This document shows, piece by piece, positions 8,534 through 16,853 of a DNA stretch of 64,000 bases (position 1 is the first letter of the stretch; every line of letters starts with the position of its first letter). Made by a program: the position numbers and the translations under genes. The notes beneath the pieces were generated by a model. The model saw nothing but the letters and a program-made list of their open reading frames with translations, was not told where the DNA came from and made no database searches. The DNA is from Melioribacteraceae bacterium (GTDB lineage: Bacteria; Bacteroidota; Ignavibacteria; Ignavibacteriales; Melioribacteraceae): the NCBI GenBank assembly GCA_021739765.1, contig JAIPBD010000018.1, forward strand, positions 1 to 64,000, given 5' to 3'.

Positions 8534-9787
8534 ATGAAGAAAATTATTACCTTTTTTGCAGTACTATTTATTATAGCTGCTGCGCACGTAAATGCTCAAT
8601 GGACCGAAGTAAACAACAACATCGGGAGTAAGACAATCACTTCAATGTTTGCGTTTGGTGAGGATTTAATGGTCGGAACAATGGGCGGCGGAATTTTTAA
8701 ATCTTCTGATTACGGGGATTCCTGGATAGATGTTTCAGGCGACATTACAAGTAAAAATGTCAACGATATTCGCGGCGGCGCCGGTCCTCAAGTAGTTTGG
8801 GCGGCCACGGATAACGGCCTTTTCTTTACTCAGGATCACACATCGTATATAGACGGAACCTCAAATATCACCAACAAAGATATTAACTACTTCTGGTTTG
8901 GCGATTCCGATTTTAACGGAACAAAATGGGCAGTCGGTACAAACGGTGATGGTGTGTATGTCAGTGATGAACTAACCGGTCCATGGGTACAAAGAAATAC
9001 AGGATTAACCGGTGACGCGTTAGTTGTAAACGACATGAGCGGCTATGAGGATGATGATGATCATTATTCGGTTATAGGGACAGATGGAGGTGTGTTTTTT
9101 TCAATCGATTCTTTAAATACATGGGTTGCAGCCAACGGTAGTTTAACCGGTGACGCACTTAAAGTAAACAGACTCTTCGGGTTTAGTACAGTTGTACTAT
9201 CCGCTACCGATGGCGGTTATTATTTAACCACCGATTTAGGAGTTAATTGGATAGAAGGTATTGTTGGTGAAAAATTCAACCAAATTGGTATAGCCGCATT
9301 TGGAACTCCAAGCAGCTTTTATTTCCTCGGTGGAACAAACGCATACTTTTCGCTTGATTTGCAAACCTGGAATTCAATGGATTTGACCGGAGTAACGGGC
9401 GGTGCAATTACTTCTTTCGCGACAACTTCACAATATTTCTATGTCGGTACGGAAACCGGTGGTGTGTTTAGAAAAGCATTGGCAAATGTAACGGGAATTA
9501 AACAAATCTCTGAAACCATCCCGGATAATTTTAAACTGCATCAGAATTATCCCAATCCTTTTAATCCAACCACAACAATTAACTTTGACATTCCCCAAAC
9601 CGGAAATGTAAAGCTGAGTATTTATAATTCGCTTGGAGAAAAAGTTAAAGATTTAGTGAGCGAAATTAAATCTGCCGGGAGTTATTCTGTTTCCTTTGAT
9701 GCCTCGAACCTAACCAGCGGTATTTATTTCTATAAAATAGAAATGGAAGCATTCACATCAATAAAGAAAATGATTTTAGTTAAATAA
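8534..9787 (+). CDS. T9SS-exported beta-propeller (BNR/sortilin-like) protein
   Basis: A 417-residue exported protein with a signal peptide ending VNAQ (residue ~21). Residues 22-320 hold repeated blades of the BNR/Ycf48-like type: FKSSDYGDSWIDVSG, LFFTQDHT, FFSIDSLNTWVAANG, YLTTDLGVNWIEG. This suggests a propeller or propeller-like array. Residues ~330-417 form the T9SS sorting domain (NYPNPFNPTT...KKMILVK). The start is supported by GGAGAATGAG just before the ATG. It is a monocistronic surface protein, and its ligand is unknown. Confidence 0.75.
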   Translation: MKKIITFFAVLFIIAAAHVNAQWTEVNNNIGSKTITSMFAFGEDLMVGTMGGGIFKSSDYGDSWIDVSGDITSKNVNDIRGGAGPQVVWAATDNGLFFTQDHTSYIDGTSNITNKDINYFWFGDSDFNGTKWAVGTNGDGVYVSDELTGPWVQRNTGLTGDALVVNDMSGYEDDDDHYSVIGTDGGVFFSIDSLNTWVAANGSLTGDALKVNRLFGFSTVVLSATDGGYYLTTDLGVNWIEGIVGEKFNQIGIAAFGTPSSFYFLGGTNAYFSLDLQTWNSMDLTGVTGGAITSFATTSQYFYVGTETGGVFRKALANVTGIKQISETIPDNFKLHQNYPNPFNPTTTINFDIPQTGNVKLSIYNSLGEKVKDLVSEIKSAGSYSVSFDASNLTSGIYFYKIEMEAFTSIKKMILVK

Positions 9788-9800
9788 AATTCACTAACGC

Positions 9801-9851
9801 GGCTGTCTTAAAATTAGATAAGAAATAATATTTTTACATTTTAAGGCAGCC
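9801..9851. terminator. Bidirectional terminator-like hairpin between convergent genes
   Basis: GGCTGTCTTAAAAT (9801-9814) pairs with ATTTTAAGGCAGCC (9838-9851) with one mismatch. It lies between a plus-strand gene ending at 9787 and a minus-strand gene ending at 9870. The AT-rich inner stem and flanking A/T runs suit use in both directions. Confidence 0.6.
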
Positions 9852-9869
9852 AATTTTAAATCATCAGCA

Positions 9870-12050
9870 TTAACTTTCTAAAATCGGCAGCAGAATAGTA
9901 ATGGTAGTTCCCCTCCCTAATTCACTTTCAATTTTCATTTGTCCTTCATTCAAATCGACAAATTCTTTTGCCAGAATTAATCCAAGCCCGGAACGCCTTC
10001 CCCCTTCTTCATTCAAAATGCCATCGGGATTATAAATTTCGTCGATAATATTTTTCTTAATTCCGTTTCCATCATCCGAAATAGAAACGCCGATCATGCC
10101 CGCTTCGACTAAACTTTTAAGGGTTATTGTCCCTTCCTCGTTCGAATATTTTACCGCATTGTGAATCAAGTTTCGGAAAACTGAATCGATCATTCCATCA
10201 TCCACATAAGCAATATGAGTAGGATCAATTTGATTTATTAGTTCAATCCTTTTTATTGACAGATTTTCCTCGTAAAGCTTTATAATTTCACAAAGTCTTT
10301 CGCCAATCGGATATGAAGATTTAAACGGAGTAATCGCGTTCATTTGCACTTTACCCCAGAGAAGCAAACTTTGAAGTAATCTGTTAATATTTTTTGCGCT
10401 TTCATTTAGGAGTGAACCGACTTCTAAGTTTTGAACATCGTCATTTTTTTTTGAACGAAGGACGATCAATTTTGATAATCTAAGCATATTTCCCACGGGT
10501 CCGCGCAAATCGTGCGCGATTACCGAGAAAAGACGGTCTTTTACGTGGTTTAAATCATTAAGTTCGTCTCTTTGTTGTTCTATCAAAACATTCTTTTCAT
10601 TTTGAATCTGAAGGTTTGTTTTTCGTTCACGTGAGAGTTTTGCAACAAAGACCAACACAAGAACAACAGTAAATGTTGTTCCGATCAAACTTAAAATGAT
10701 ATAATTACGTTCGGTCAGAATGGCTTCATTTTTCGCTTTTTCATCTTCAAATTCTTTCTTTTTCTCCTTGTTAATCGAATAGCGGGCAAAATTTATAGCC
10801 AATTGTTTTTTAGTATCCAACTTAAAAGTTAATTCCTTCGCTTCTTTCGCCTTTTTAAAGGATGCTTTGGCCAACGGATGCTGACCCAAGGCGGAATAAC
10901 ACTCCCCCATTCCTTCGTATAAAAAATCGCCATATCCCGGTCGTTCTTCTGAATTATAATACTGTTCAGCTTTTTTATAATTCAATAGAGCTTTTTCATA
11001 TTTTTTCGCATGAAATTCAATCAGTCCCATTCTGTAATAACTGTAAACGATTACCATTGTCTGCTTTCCTTGAATCGCATATTCAAGAGCAATTTGAGAG
11101 TATTTGTAAGAAGAATCATAATCACCCAAACGGTAATAATATTTCGCGCAGAGATCATGAGACTTGGATAAATCCTTCTTCTGTCCCAATGTTTTAAGAA
11201 ATCTTATTCTGTCTTGTGAGACTTTCAGTACTTCTTCAAAAGTGTAATTCGGCGAAAAATCGGCAACGGTTTCGCGCATTGCATGAATTCTTGATGAATC
11301 GTTGATGAGTTCCGAATACTTCAATGATTTTTTGAAATATTCGAGAGCTCTCGGGAATTCTGCGGCAGTGACTAACATTCGTCCGATTTTAGCATTAGTT
11401 CGATCTAATTTCACAAAATCATTTTGTAATTCAGCGATTTCATCCGATCGGTAATAGTGTGGAATCGATTTGGCGGCATCTCCTATTTTTCTGAAATAAT
11501 CCCCCAGACCCATTCGCGCGATGTATTCGTAATTCAGATCATTTAGAAGACTCGCTTCAGATAGAAGCAGCTCATAATCCGCAAGGCATTCTTCATTATT
11601 ATCAAGCCGTTTGTTTATGTAAGCTCTAATTTCCAGCGCTTCGGCGCGTACATTCCAAAGATATCCCTTTGAAGTCTTATTAATTGGCTCATCTAATAAT
11701 TGTAACGGATCATCATAGTTACCGGCATTAATTTTATAAAGTACTAACTTTACTTTACTATGGAGAAAGAGAGAATCATTTTTTGCTACTTGAGGATTCT
11801 TCAAAAAATGTTCAAGAATGTAAGTTCTATCGTTATAATGAAGAGTGTTAAAAGAATCCGAATCTATATAGTTTTGAAGAGTTTTTTTCTTCTCAGTGTC
11901 AGTTTTCGTGCCCGCAAGCAAAGAATCCAAAAAGACAGAAATATTCGCTCCCCCGTCGCTCGATTTTGTTTTGTCTTTTTGAGCAAAACTGTTTGCCGTC
12001 ACTAAAAAATGGAGTATTAATAAAACAAAAACTATATTATTTGTATTCAT
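9870..12050 (-). CDS. TPR-containing membrane sensor histidine kinase
   Basis: A 726-residue kinase. Residues 1-24 are a signal peptide (ending SFAQ) and ~110-420 are periplasmic TPR repeats (YYRLGDYDSSYKYSQIALEYA, YYRMGLIEFHAKKYEKALLNY). A charged helix leads into one membrane segment at ~447-470, followed by a cytoplasmic coiled coil. The HisKA phospho-acceptor is H513 in VIAHDLRGPVGN. The ATPase domain has the N-box LIHNAVKYS (~630), DDGNGIKK and SGLGLILAKEF. This architecture is typical of Bacteroidota-type regulators. It is divergent from the LuxR-type regulator at 12121, with 70 bases between the starts, and that regulator is the obvious phosphate partner. The signal sensed is unknown. 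Confidence 0.88.
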   Translation of the reverse strand: MNTNNIVFVLLILHFLVTANSFAQKDKTKSSDGGANISVFLDSLLAGTKTDTEKKKTLQNYIDSDSFNTLHYNDRTYILEHFLKNPQVAKNDSLFLHSKVKLVLYKINAGNYDDPLQLLDEPINKTSKGYLWNVRAEALEIRAYINKRLDNNEECLADYELLLSEASLLNDLNYEYIARMGLGDYFRKIGDAAKSIPHYYRSDEIAELQNDFVKLDRTNAKIGRMLVTAAEFPRALEYFKKSLKYSELINDSSRIHAMRETVADFSPNYTFEEVLKVSQDRIRFLKTLGQKKDLSKSHDLCAKYYYRLGDYDSSYKYSQIALEYAIQGKQTMVIVYSYYRMGLIEFHAKKYEKALLNYKKAEQYYNSEERPGYGDFLYEGMGECYSALGQHPLAKASFKKAKEAKELTFKLDTKKQLAINFARYSINKEKKKEFEDEKAKNEAILTERNYIILSLIGTTFTVVLVLVFVAKLSRERKTNLQIQNEKNVLIEQQRDELNDLNHVKDRLFSVIAHDLRGPVGNMLRLSKLIVLRSKKNDDVQNLEVGSLLNESAKNINRLLQSLLLWGKVQMNAITPFKSSYPIGERLCEIIKLYEENLSIKRIELINQIDPTHIAYVDDGMIDSVFRNLIHNAVKYSNEEGTITLKSLVEAGMIGVSISDDGNGIKKNIIDEIYNPDGILNEEGGRRSGLGLILAKEFVDLNEGQMKIESELGRGTTITILLPILES

Positions 12051-12120
12051 TAAAGAAAATTCCTAATATCAAACTCTCGTAAGTGAACTAATTAAGTACA
12101 AATTTAAACCGGCGAGCTAA

Positions 12121-12741
12121 ATGCTAAAAATCGTAATAATTGAAGATGATTCACAGATCGCCGAAGGTCTTAAATACTCCATCGAATTTAACAAAAAGTA
12201 TACCGTAACCGCAATATACCTTAATGCGGAAGATGCTATCTCAAACCTATCGAATAATGTACCCGATATAATAATTCTGGATATTAATCTGCCGGGGAAA
12301 TCCGGCTTGGAAATTATTCCCGACCTAAAAAAATTATATCCGAATTGTGAAATATTGATGCTGACTTCAAGCGATAAAGACGAGGATGTTTTTAACGCGC
12401 TAAGACTCGGTGCTTCCGGGTATTTGAATAAAGATCTTGGTATTGAGGACTTATTCAAAGCGCTCGACGAAATTATGGCCGGCGGTTCATCTTTAAGTGG
12501 AAACATTGCTCGAAAAGTTATTTCCTCATTTCGAAGTGAGGAAAATGATATCTCCCTAACAAAACAAGAATCTTCAGTATTAAAACTGATGATTGAAGGG
12601 AATTCTCAAAAATCAATCTCCGAGAAACTATTCATTTCAATTCCTACAGTAAAATTTCATTCTAATAGTATTTATGAAAAGCTTGGTGTTCATTCCAAAG
12701 CAGACGCTGTTGCAAAAGCACTAACATTGAAATTAGTTTAA
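12121..12741 (+). CDS. LuxR/NarL-family response regulator
   Basis: A 206-residue regulator with a receiver domain at 1-120: acidic pocket E8/D9/D10, phospho-acceptor D54 in IILDINLPGKSG, T82 in MLTSS, K104 in YLNKD. The HTH_LUXR output domain is at ~140-203 (LTKQESSVLKLMIEGNSQKSI...TVKFHSNSIYEKLGVHSKADAVAKA). It is divergent from the TPR kinase and sits directly upstream of the FGE-like surface genes. Regulators of this family bind short inverted repeats as dimers, and two near-identical palindromes occur just downstream at 12767 and 14921. Confidence 0.9.
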   Translation: MLKIVIIEDDSQIAEGLKYSIEFNKKYTVTAIYLNAEDAISNLSNNVPDIIILDINLPGKSGLEIIPDLKKLYPNCEILMLTSSDKDEDVFNALRLGASGYLNKDLGIEDLFKALDEIMAGGSSLSGNIARKVISSFRSEENDISLTKQESSVLKLMIEGNSQKSISEKLFISIPTVKFHSNSIYEKLGVHSKADAVAKALTLKLV

Positions 12742-12764
12742 CTCATAATCTTCGTTACTTTTCG

Positions 12765-12866
12765 AAACCTATCCCTAAGTATAGGTTTTTGTTTTTATAA
12801 CCGACCATTCGTCCACTTTTCTATCCTTTAAGCTAGTTACCTAATAAAATGTCAGCTCCTATATTG
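12765..12866 (+). promoter_or_regulatory. Upstream regulatory block A (palindrome plus two conserved boxes)
   Basis: ACCTATCCCTAAGTATAGGT (12767-12786) is an inverted repeat with one mismatch. It is followed by AGTTACCTAA at 12835 and GTCAGCTCCTATATTG at 12851. The same three elements with almost the same spacing (68 vs 69, then 16 vs 16 bases) recur at 14921-15021 upstream of the second FGE-like gene. Conservation of spacing suggests an operator-promoter unit, possibly for the regulator at 12121. In this copy a T-run follows the palindrome, so it could also terminate the regulator transcript. Confidence 0.45.
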
Positions 12867-13004
12867 AATTTATAATTACTGACAAAAATGATTACACCAT
12901 CGTGATAAATGACAAGATTGATCGAAACCCTCCGATCATTTCTTATAAAGGGGAAAAACGGCTCGCATTGAAGCGATCTGCATACAAGAATTTAATTAAT
13001 AATA

Positions 13005-14573
13005 ATGAGGTCAAATGTGACACATCTTACCATCCGAATAATTTTCATTTTGTTCATTTTTACTCTTGCTAGTTCAAATGCACAAACTCTTCCCGATTCA
13101 AATCTTGTACTAATTACAGGTGGAACATTTACAATGGGTGAAACGATGCTCGAATACGAAGGTCCACCAGAGCTTTATGCTGCAGTGGAGCATAGCGTGA
13201 CTCTTTCCAATTTTAGAATGAGCAAAACCGAAATAACAAATCAACAGTACGTAGATTTTTTGAATGCTGCCTACACTGATGGATTAGTAACCGTCGCTGT
13301 TGAAACAGATCCCGGACCTGATAATGGAGCAACATTAGTTTTTGGAACAGCTACCGCACCGGAAGAATATAAAAATCTCGCTATCGTTAATCTTAGCGGT
13401 ACAAGAGTAATGAAAGATCACGTTGAGACAAGTGAAAGCCAGGACGGGAATCCCTTCACCGGAATTATCGAACCGGAAAATCCCCTCAATATCAGCTATA
13501 TCGGATTTAATGAGTCAGGAGCTGCGGGTGAAAAATTTTATGTTAAAGATCCAAGAAATTCAGATGATTTTGATTGGAACACATTAACTGATTATTACAA
13601 CTATACTTCAAATACACTTGAATGGGATACATCTGTTCTTTTGAATGATTACGATGATTGGCCAGAGCTGCAAGATTATCCCAATAACCTTCCAACTCAA
13701 GAAGATGTTACAACTTGGCCGGCGAGTTTTATCCGTTGGTACGGAGCAAAAGCTTTTGCACTTTATTACAATGCTGATTTACCAACTGAAGCCCAGTGGG
13801 AATATGCTGCAATGGGTGGTGGTGATTTCAAATATGCAACAGATGATGGTTTAGTTGATGCTGATGGTACAAGTGCAAATTGGAATTGGGCGCATGAAGA
13901 GCCAGCACTTCATCATGTATTTGACGTGCATATTAACAATCCAAATCCTTACGGTTTATACAATATGGCTGGGAATGTTTGGGAATGGTGCGAGGATTGG
14001 TATTCTGCAGATTTTTACAATAATGGAAGTGTCACTGATCCATTAAACACGGATGCAACTTCAAACAAAAAAGTTAGAAGAGGTGGTTCATGGAATTACC
14101 ATGAATCAACTTTAAAAGCTGCCGCAAGGGCAAGTGATGAACAATTCAAAGGGAATGACCATTTTGGTTTCAGAGTTGTTAGCAACGTGGAAGCATTACC
14201 GGTTGAACTAAGAAGCTTTTCCGGTGAATTTTTGAATGGTAATATTGCCTTAAATTGGCGGACGGAAACAGAATTGAATAACTACGGTTTTGAAATACAA
14301 CGAGCTACGATTCCGCTCAGATCCCGAAACACAAATGCCATCGTGAGTTGGGAAAATATTGGATTTGTAGAAGGACATGGAAATAGTAATTCCAAAAATT
14401 ATTATTCCTTTGTGGATTCTAATCCTTTTAACGGAATTAATAAATACAGACTCAAACAAATGGACTCTGACGGTTCGTTCGTATATTCCGAAATAGTTGA
14501 AGTTGAAGGGAATATTCCAGCGGAATTTAAGTTATCCCAGAATTATCCAAATCCATTTAACCCTACTACCTAA
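13005..14573 (+). CDS. FGE-fold (SUMF1-like) T9SS surface protein, truncated by a nonsense codon
   Basis: The open frame is 522 residues. Signal peptide ends SNAQ (residue ~27). The FGE-sulfatase fold spans ~35-395: ITGGTFTMGE, MSKTEITNQQYVDFLNAA, LPTEAQWEYAAMGG, YNMAGNVWEWCEDWY, VRRGGSWNYH, FGFRVV. The two catalytic Cys of true formylglycine-generating enzymes (expected after RGGS) are absent, so a binding role is more likely than catalysis. A spacer (LPVELRSF...NYGFEIQR) follows. The protein then stops at TAA 14571-14573 right after NYPNPFNPTT, while the rest of the sorting domain continues in the same frame to 14810. The intact paralogue lies at 15316. Without the tail it should not be sorted by T9SS. 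Confidence 0.8.
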   Translation: MRSNVTHLTIRIIFILFIFTLASSNAQTLPDSNLVLITGGTFTMGETMLEYEGPPELYAAVEHSVTLSNFRMSKTEITNQQYVDFLNAAYTDGLVTVAVETDPGPDNGATLVFGTATAPEEYKNLAIVNLSGTRVMKDHVETSESQDGNPFTGIIEPENPLNISYIGFNESGAAGEKFYVKDPRNSDDFDWNTLTDYYNYTSNTLEWDTSVLLNDYDDWPELQDYPNNLPTQEDVTTWPASFIRWYGAKAFALYYNADLPTEAQWEYAAMGGGDFKYATDDGLVDADGTSANWNWAHEEPALHHVFDVHINNPNPYGLYNMAGNVWEWCEDWYSADFYNNGSVTDPLNTDATSNKKVRRGGSWNYHESTLKAAARASDEQFKGNDHFGFRVVSNVEALPVELRSFSGEFLNGNIALNWRTETELNNYGFEIQRATIPLRSRNTNAIVSWENIGFVEGHGNSNSKNYYSFVDSNPFNGINKYRLKQMDSDGSFVYSEIVEVEGNIPAEFKLSQNYPNPFNPTT

Positions 14574-14810
14574 TTCGAGTTCGGATTACCCGAAAACGCG
14601 ACAGTTTCAATTAGCATTTTTAATTTGCTTGGACAAGAGGTTAAAACCTTGGTTAATGAAAAACGTTCTGCGGGATACTATAAAGTATTTTGGGATGGCA
14701 GAAACAACAGCTCCCAGAGATTAGTTTCGGGTGTTTACGTTTACAAAATTGTGGCAGCAGGATTTACCCAAACTTTTGTTGAAACGAAAAAACTAATTTT
14801 ATTGAAATAA
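14574..14810 (+). pseudogene. Severed sorting-domain tail of the upstream FGE-like gene
   Basis: Directly in frame after TAA 14571-14573, the sequence encodes FEFGLPENATVSISIFN, LLGQEVKTLVNEKR, GVYVYKIVA and ETKKLILLK. This is a complete T9SS tail closely matching the end of the giant protein at 18018. In that protein the equivalent position reads NPTT-Gln-FEFGLPE with a CAA codon, so a single C-to-T change explains the stop. There is no start codon with a ribosome site here, so it should not be translated on its own. Confidence 0.8.
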
Positions 14811-14824
14811 AATAATAAACAAAA

Positions 14825-14850
14825 GGCTCCGAATTAAAGTCGGAGCTTTT
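14825..14850 (+). terminator. Intrinsic terminator after the first FGE-like gene
   Basis: GCTCCGA (14826-14832) pairs with TCGGAGC (14840-14846), followed by TTTT. It sits 15 bases after the full-length stop at 14810, which shows the transcription unit originally included the severed tail. Confidence 0.75.
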
Positions 14851-14872
14851 GCTAATATTTCAGGACGATACT

Positions 14873-14900
14873 TGTCATGCTGAACTCGTTTCAGCGTCTG
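14873..14900. repeat. REP-like repeat, intergenic partial copy
   Basis: TGTCATGCTGAACTCGTTTC followed by AGCGTCTG belongs to the same repeat family as the element found inside the coding sequence at 26899 (TGTCATGCTAAACTCGTTTC, then AGCATCTT). Here only the left half is present. Confidence 0.65.
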
Positions 14901-14920
14901 ATTTCCTTTTCAACTTAAAG

Positions 14921-15021
14921 ACCTATACCTAAGTATAGGTTTAATCTGCTTTTACCACTCAATTCTATGATACTTCTATACTTTCGGACAGTTACCTAAC
15001 AAGACATTAGCTCTTATATTG
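14921..15021 (+). promoter_or_regulatory. Upstream regulatory block B (perfect-armed palindrome)
   Basis: ACCTATACCTAAGTATAGGT (14921-14940) has two perfect 8-base arms, ACCTATAC and GTATAGGT. It is followed by AGTTACCTAA at 14990 and ATTAGCTCTTATATTG at 15006, the same order and spacing as block A. This copy has no T-run after the palindrome and follows a separate terminator, so an operator or promoter role is more likely than termination. It is 295 bases upstream of the second FGE-like start. Confidence 0.5.
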
Positions 15022-15050
15022 GTTTTCACAAATATGATAATGAGAAAGTA

Positions 15051-15260
15051 TTGGAACCACTTGTTGAAATGTTCTGGCACAGATTGGAAAGAAAAATTTC
15101 AGATATAAATTTGAAATTAAATCAAGACTTATACTCGAAAAATAAAAACGACTATATCCTTATTGCAAAAAAAAGGATCAGTGAAAATACTTTAATTATC
15201 TCGTTCGAAGAGGAGAATACACACCGAACCGTGGATATTAAGGTAAAAATTTTTAATTAA
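15051..15260 (+). CDS. Small hypothetical protein, doubtful
   Basis: A 69-residue open frame that would start at TTG, with no clear ribosome site. The sequence is charged (HRLERKISDINLKLNQD...ISFEEENTHRTVDIKVKIFN) and looks like a plausible folded peptide or the tail of a lost gene. The frame is open upstream for at least 15 further codons without an ATG, which fits a remnant. No family is recognised. Confidence 0.25.
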   Translation: MEPLVEMFWHRLERKISDINLKLNQDLYSKNKNDYILIAKKRISENTLIISFEEENTHRTVDIKVKIFN

Positions 15261-15315
15261 AATTAATAATTATTATAAAATTATATTAAGTACAATAAAC
15301 AAATATGAGGCTCTT

Positions 15316-16809
15316 ATGAGACAGCTTACAATTCGAACAGTTTTATTCATCTTCATGCTAACGCTTACAAATTCTAATGCACAATCCTTATCGGATTCAA
15401 TCTTTGTAACAATTTCGGGCGGTACATTTACCATGGGTGAACCGGAATCCACATACTTCGGCCCTCCCGGAACTTACGATGGATATGAACACCAAGTAAC
15501 ATTAAGTTCATATAAAATTATGACCACAGAAGTCACGAATCAACAATACGTGGATTTCCTCAATCTTGCGTATGAAGACGGCTTGCTCGAAGTGAAAGAA
15601 GAAACCGCGATGGGTCCGGATCAAGGCAGCATATTGGTTTATGGAACAAGCTCAGCTCCTTCGGAATACAGCGGTGTTGCGATAGTAAATTTGAGCGGTA
15701 CACGTGTAATGAAAGACCATGTTGAAACGAGTGAAAGTCAAGATGGTAATCCATTCACCGGAATAATAGAACCTGAAAACCCATTGAATATTTCATACAT
15801 CGGCTTCGATGAAACAGCAGCATCCGGCCAAAAGTTTTATGTAAAAGATCCTCGAAATTCATCTGATTTTGATTGGCAAACATTAACCGATTATTACAAT
15901 TACGGCGAAACTCAAGGCTCTTACGATACATCAGTTCTCCTAAACGATTATGATAGTTGGCCTGAATTAGAAGATTATCCGAACAACCTTCCTACACAAG
16001 AAGAAGTTACCACTTGGCCGGCTTCTTTTATCAGATGGTACGGCGCTAAGGCTTTTGCAATGTATTACGGAGCTGATCTTCCAAGTGAAGCACAATGGGA
16101 ATATGCCGCAAGGGGCGGAGACGATTTCTTTTATGCCACTTCTGATGGGAATGTAAATAGTGATGGAAGCTCAGCCAATTGGAATTGGGCAAGCGAACAT
16201 CCCGCGCTGCATCATGTATACAACGTAAGGATTAACCAGCCAAATCCTTACGGTTTGTATAACATGGCCGGAAATGTGTGGGAGTGGGTAGAAGATTGGT
16301 ATTCAGCGGATTTTGTTCAAAATGACGCAACAGATCCGGTTTGCAACGATGCTACTTCGGGTAAAAAAGTTCGTCGTGGTGGCTCTTGGAATTACCATAT
16401 CCAAACTTTAAAGGTCGCCGCGCGCGCAAGTGATGAACAATTTAAAGGAAATGATCACTTTGGATTTAGAGTAGTAAATAACAATGTTGCAACATCAGTT
16501 GGAGATGCAAAATCAAACATTCCTAATGGATTTGAATTATTTGATAATTACCCAAATCCATTCAACCCAACAACAACAATTAAATTTTCAATCCCGGCAT
16601 TAGAGACGAGGCATGTCTCGTCTCTACAAACAGTTTTATCCGTTTACGACCTATTAGGCAACCAAGTCGCCGAACTTGTTAACGAAAGCAAACCGGCTGG
16701 AACATACACAGTTAAATTCGATGCTTCCAATCTTTCGAGCGGAACGTATTTCTACCAACTAAGAGCGGGTAATGTTACACTAACTAAAAAATTAATTTTG
16801 ATGAAATAA
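15316..16809 (+). CDS. FGE-fold (SUMF1-like) protein with intact T9SS sorting domain
   Basis: A 497-residue paralogue of the gene at 13005. Signal peptide ends SNAQ (residue ~23). The FGE-like domain spans ~30-390 (ISGGTFTMGEPES, TTEVTNQQYVDFLN, LPSEAQWEYAARGG, YNMAGNVWEWVEDWY, VRRGGSWNYHIQ, FGFRVV). The active-site Cys pair is missing here too, and the Cys of WEWCEDWY is Val. It lacks the Ig-like spacer of its paralogue and runs straight into the sorting domain (~412-497, NYPNPFNPTT...KKLILMK). That domain carries a short insert, LETRHVSSL, encoded by a palindromic repeat at 16601-16626. It is first in an apparent operon with the fibre-like gene (44-base gap) and the giant. Confidence 0.85.
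   Translation: MRQLTIRTVLFIFMLTLTNSNAQSLSDSIFVTISGGTFTMGEPESTYFGPPGTYDGYEHQVTLSSYKIMTTEVTNQQYVDFLNLAYEDGLLEVKEETAMGPDQGSILVYGTSSAPSEYSGVAIVNLSGTRVMKDHVETSESQDGNPFTGIIEPENPLNISYIGFDETAASGQKFYVKDPRNSSDFDWQTLTDYYNYGETQGSYDTSVLLNDYDSWPELEDYPNNLPTQEEVTTWPASFIRWYGAKAFAMYYGADLPSEAQWEYAARGGDDFFYATSDGNVNSDGSSANWNWASEHPALHHVYNVRINQPNPYGLYNMAGNVWEWVEDWYSADFVQNDATDPVCNDATSGKKVRRGGSWNYHIQTLKVAARASDEQFKGNDHFGFRVVNNNVATSVGDAKSNIPNGFELFDNYPNPFNPTTTIKFSIPALETRHVSSLQTVLSVYDLLGNQVAELVNESKPAGTYTVKFDASNLSSGTYFYQLRAGNVTLTKKLILMK
16601..16626. repeat. Palindromic repeat inserted in frame in a sorting domain
   Basis: TAGAGACGAG (16601-16610) and CTCGTCTCTA (16617-16626) form a perfect 10-base inverted repeat around GCATGT. 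I know this GTAGAGACGAGGCATG-type palindrome as a dispersed bacterial repeat. Here it adds about nine residues between the IPA strand and the VYDLLGNQV strand without breaking the frame. Confidence 0.75.
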
Positions 16810-16853
16810 ATAAACTTGAACTTATAATTAATAAAATAAAAACTGAGGGAAAA

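Noticed and set aside
14625-14810. Separate small gene starting at TTG
   Set aside because: It is the in-frame continuation of the T9SS tail cut off by the TAA at 14571; no ribosome site is present.
13005-16809. Diversity-generating retroelement with FGE-fold target proteins
   Set aside because: DGR targets often use this fold, but no reverse transcriptase or template repeat was found in the window and the paralogues differ throughout rather than at adenines of one segment.
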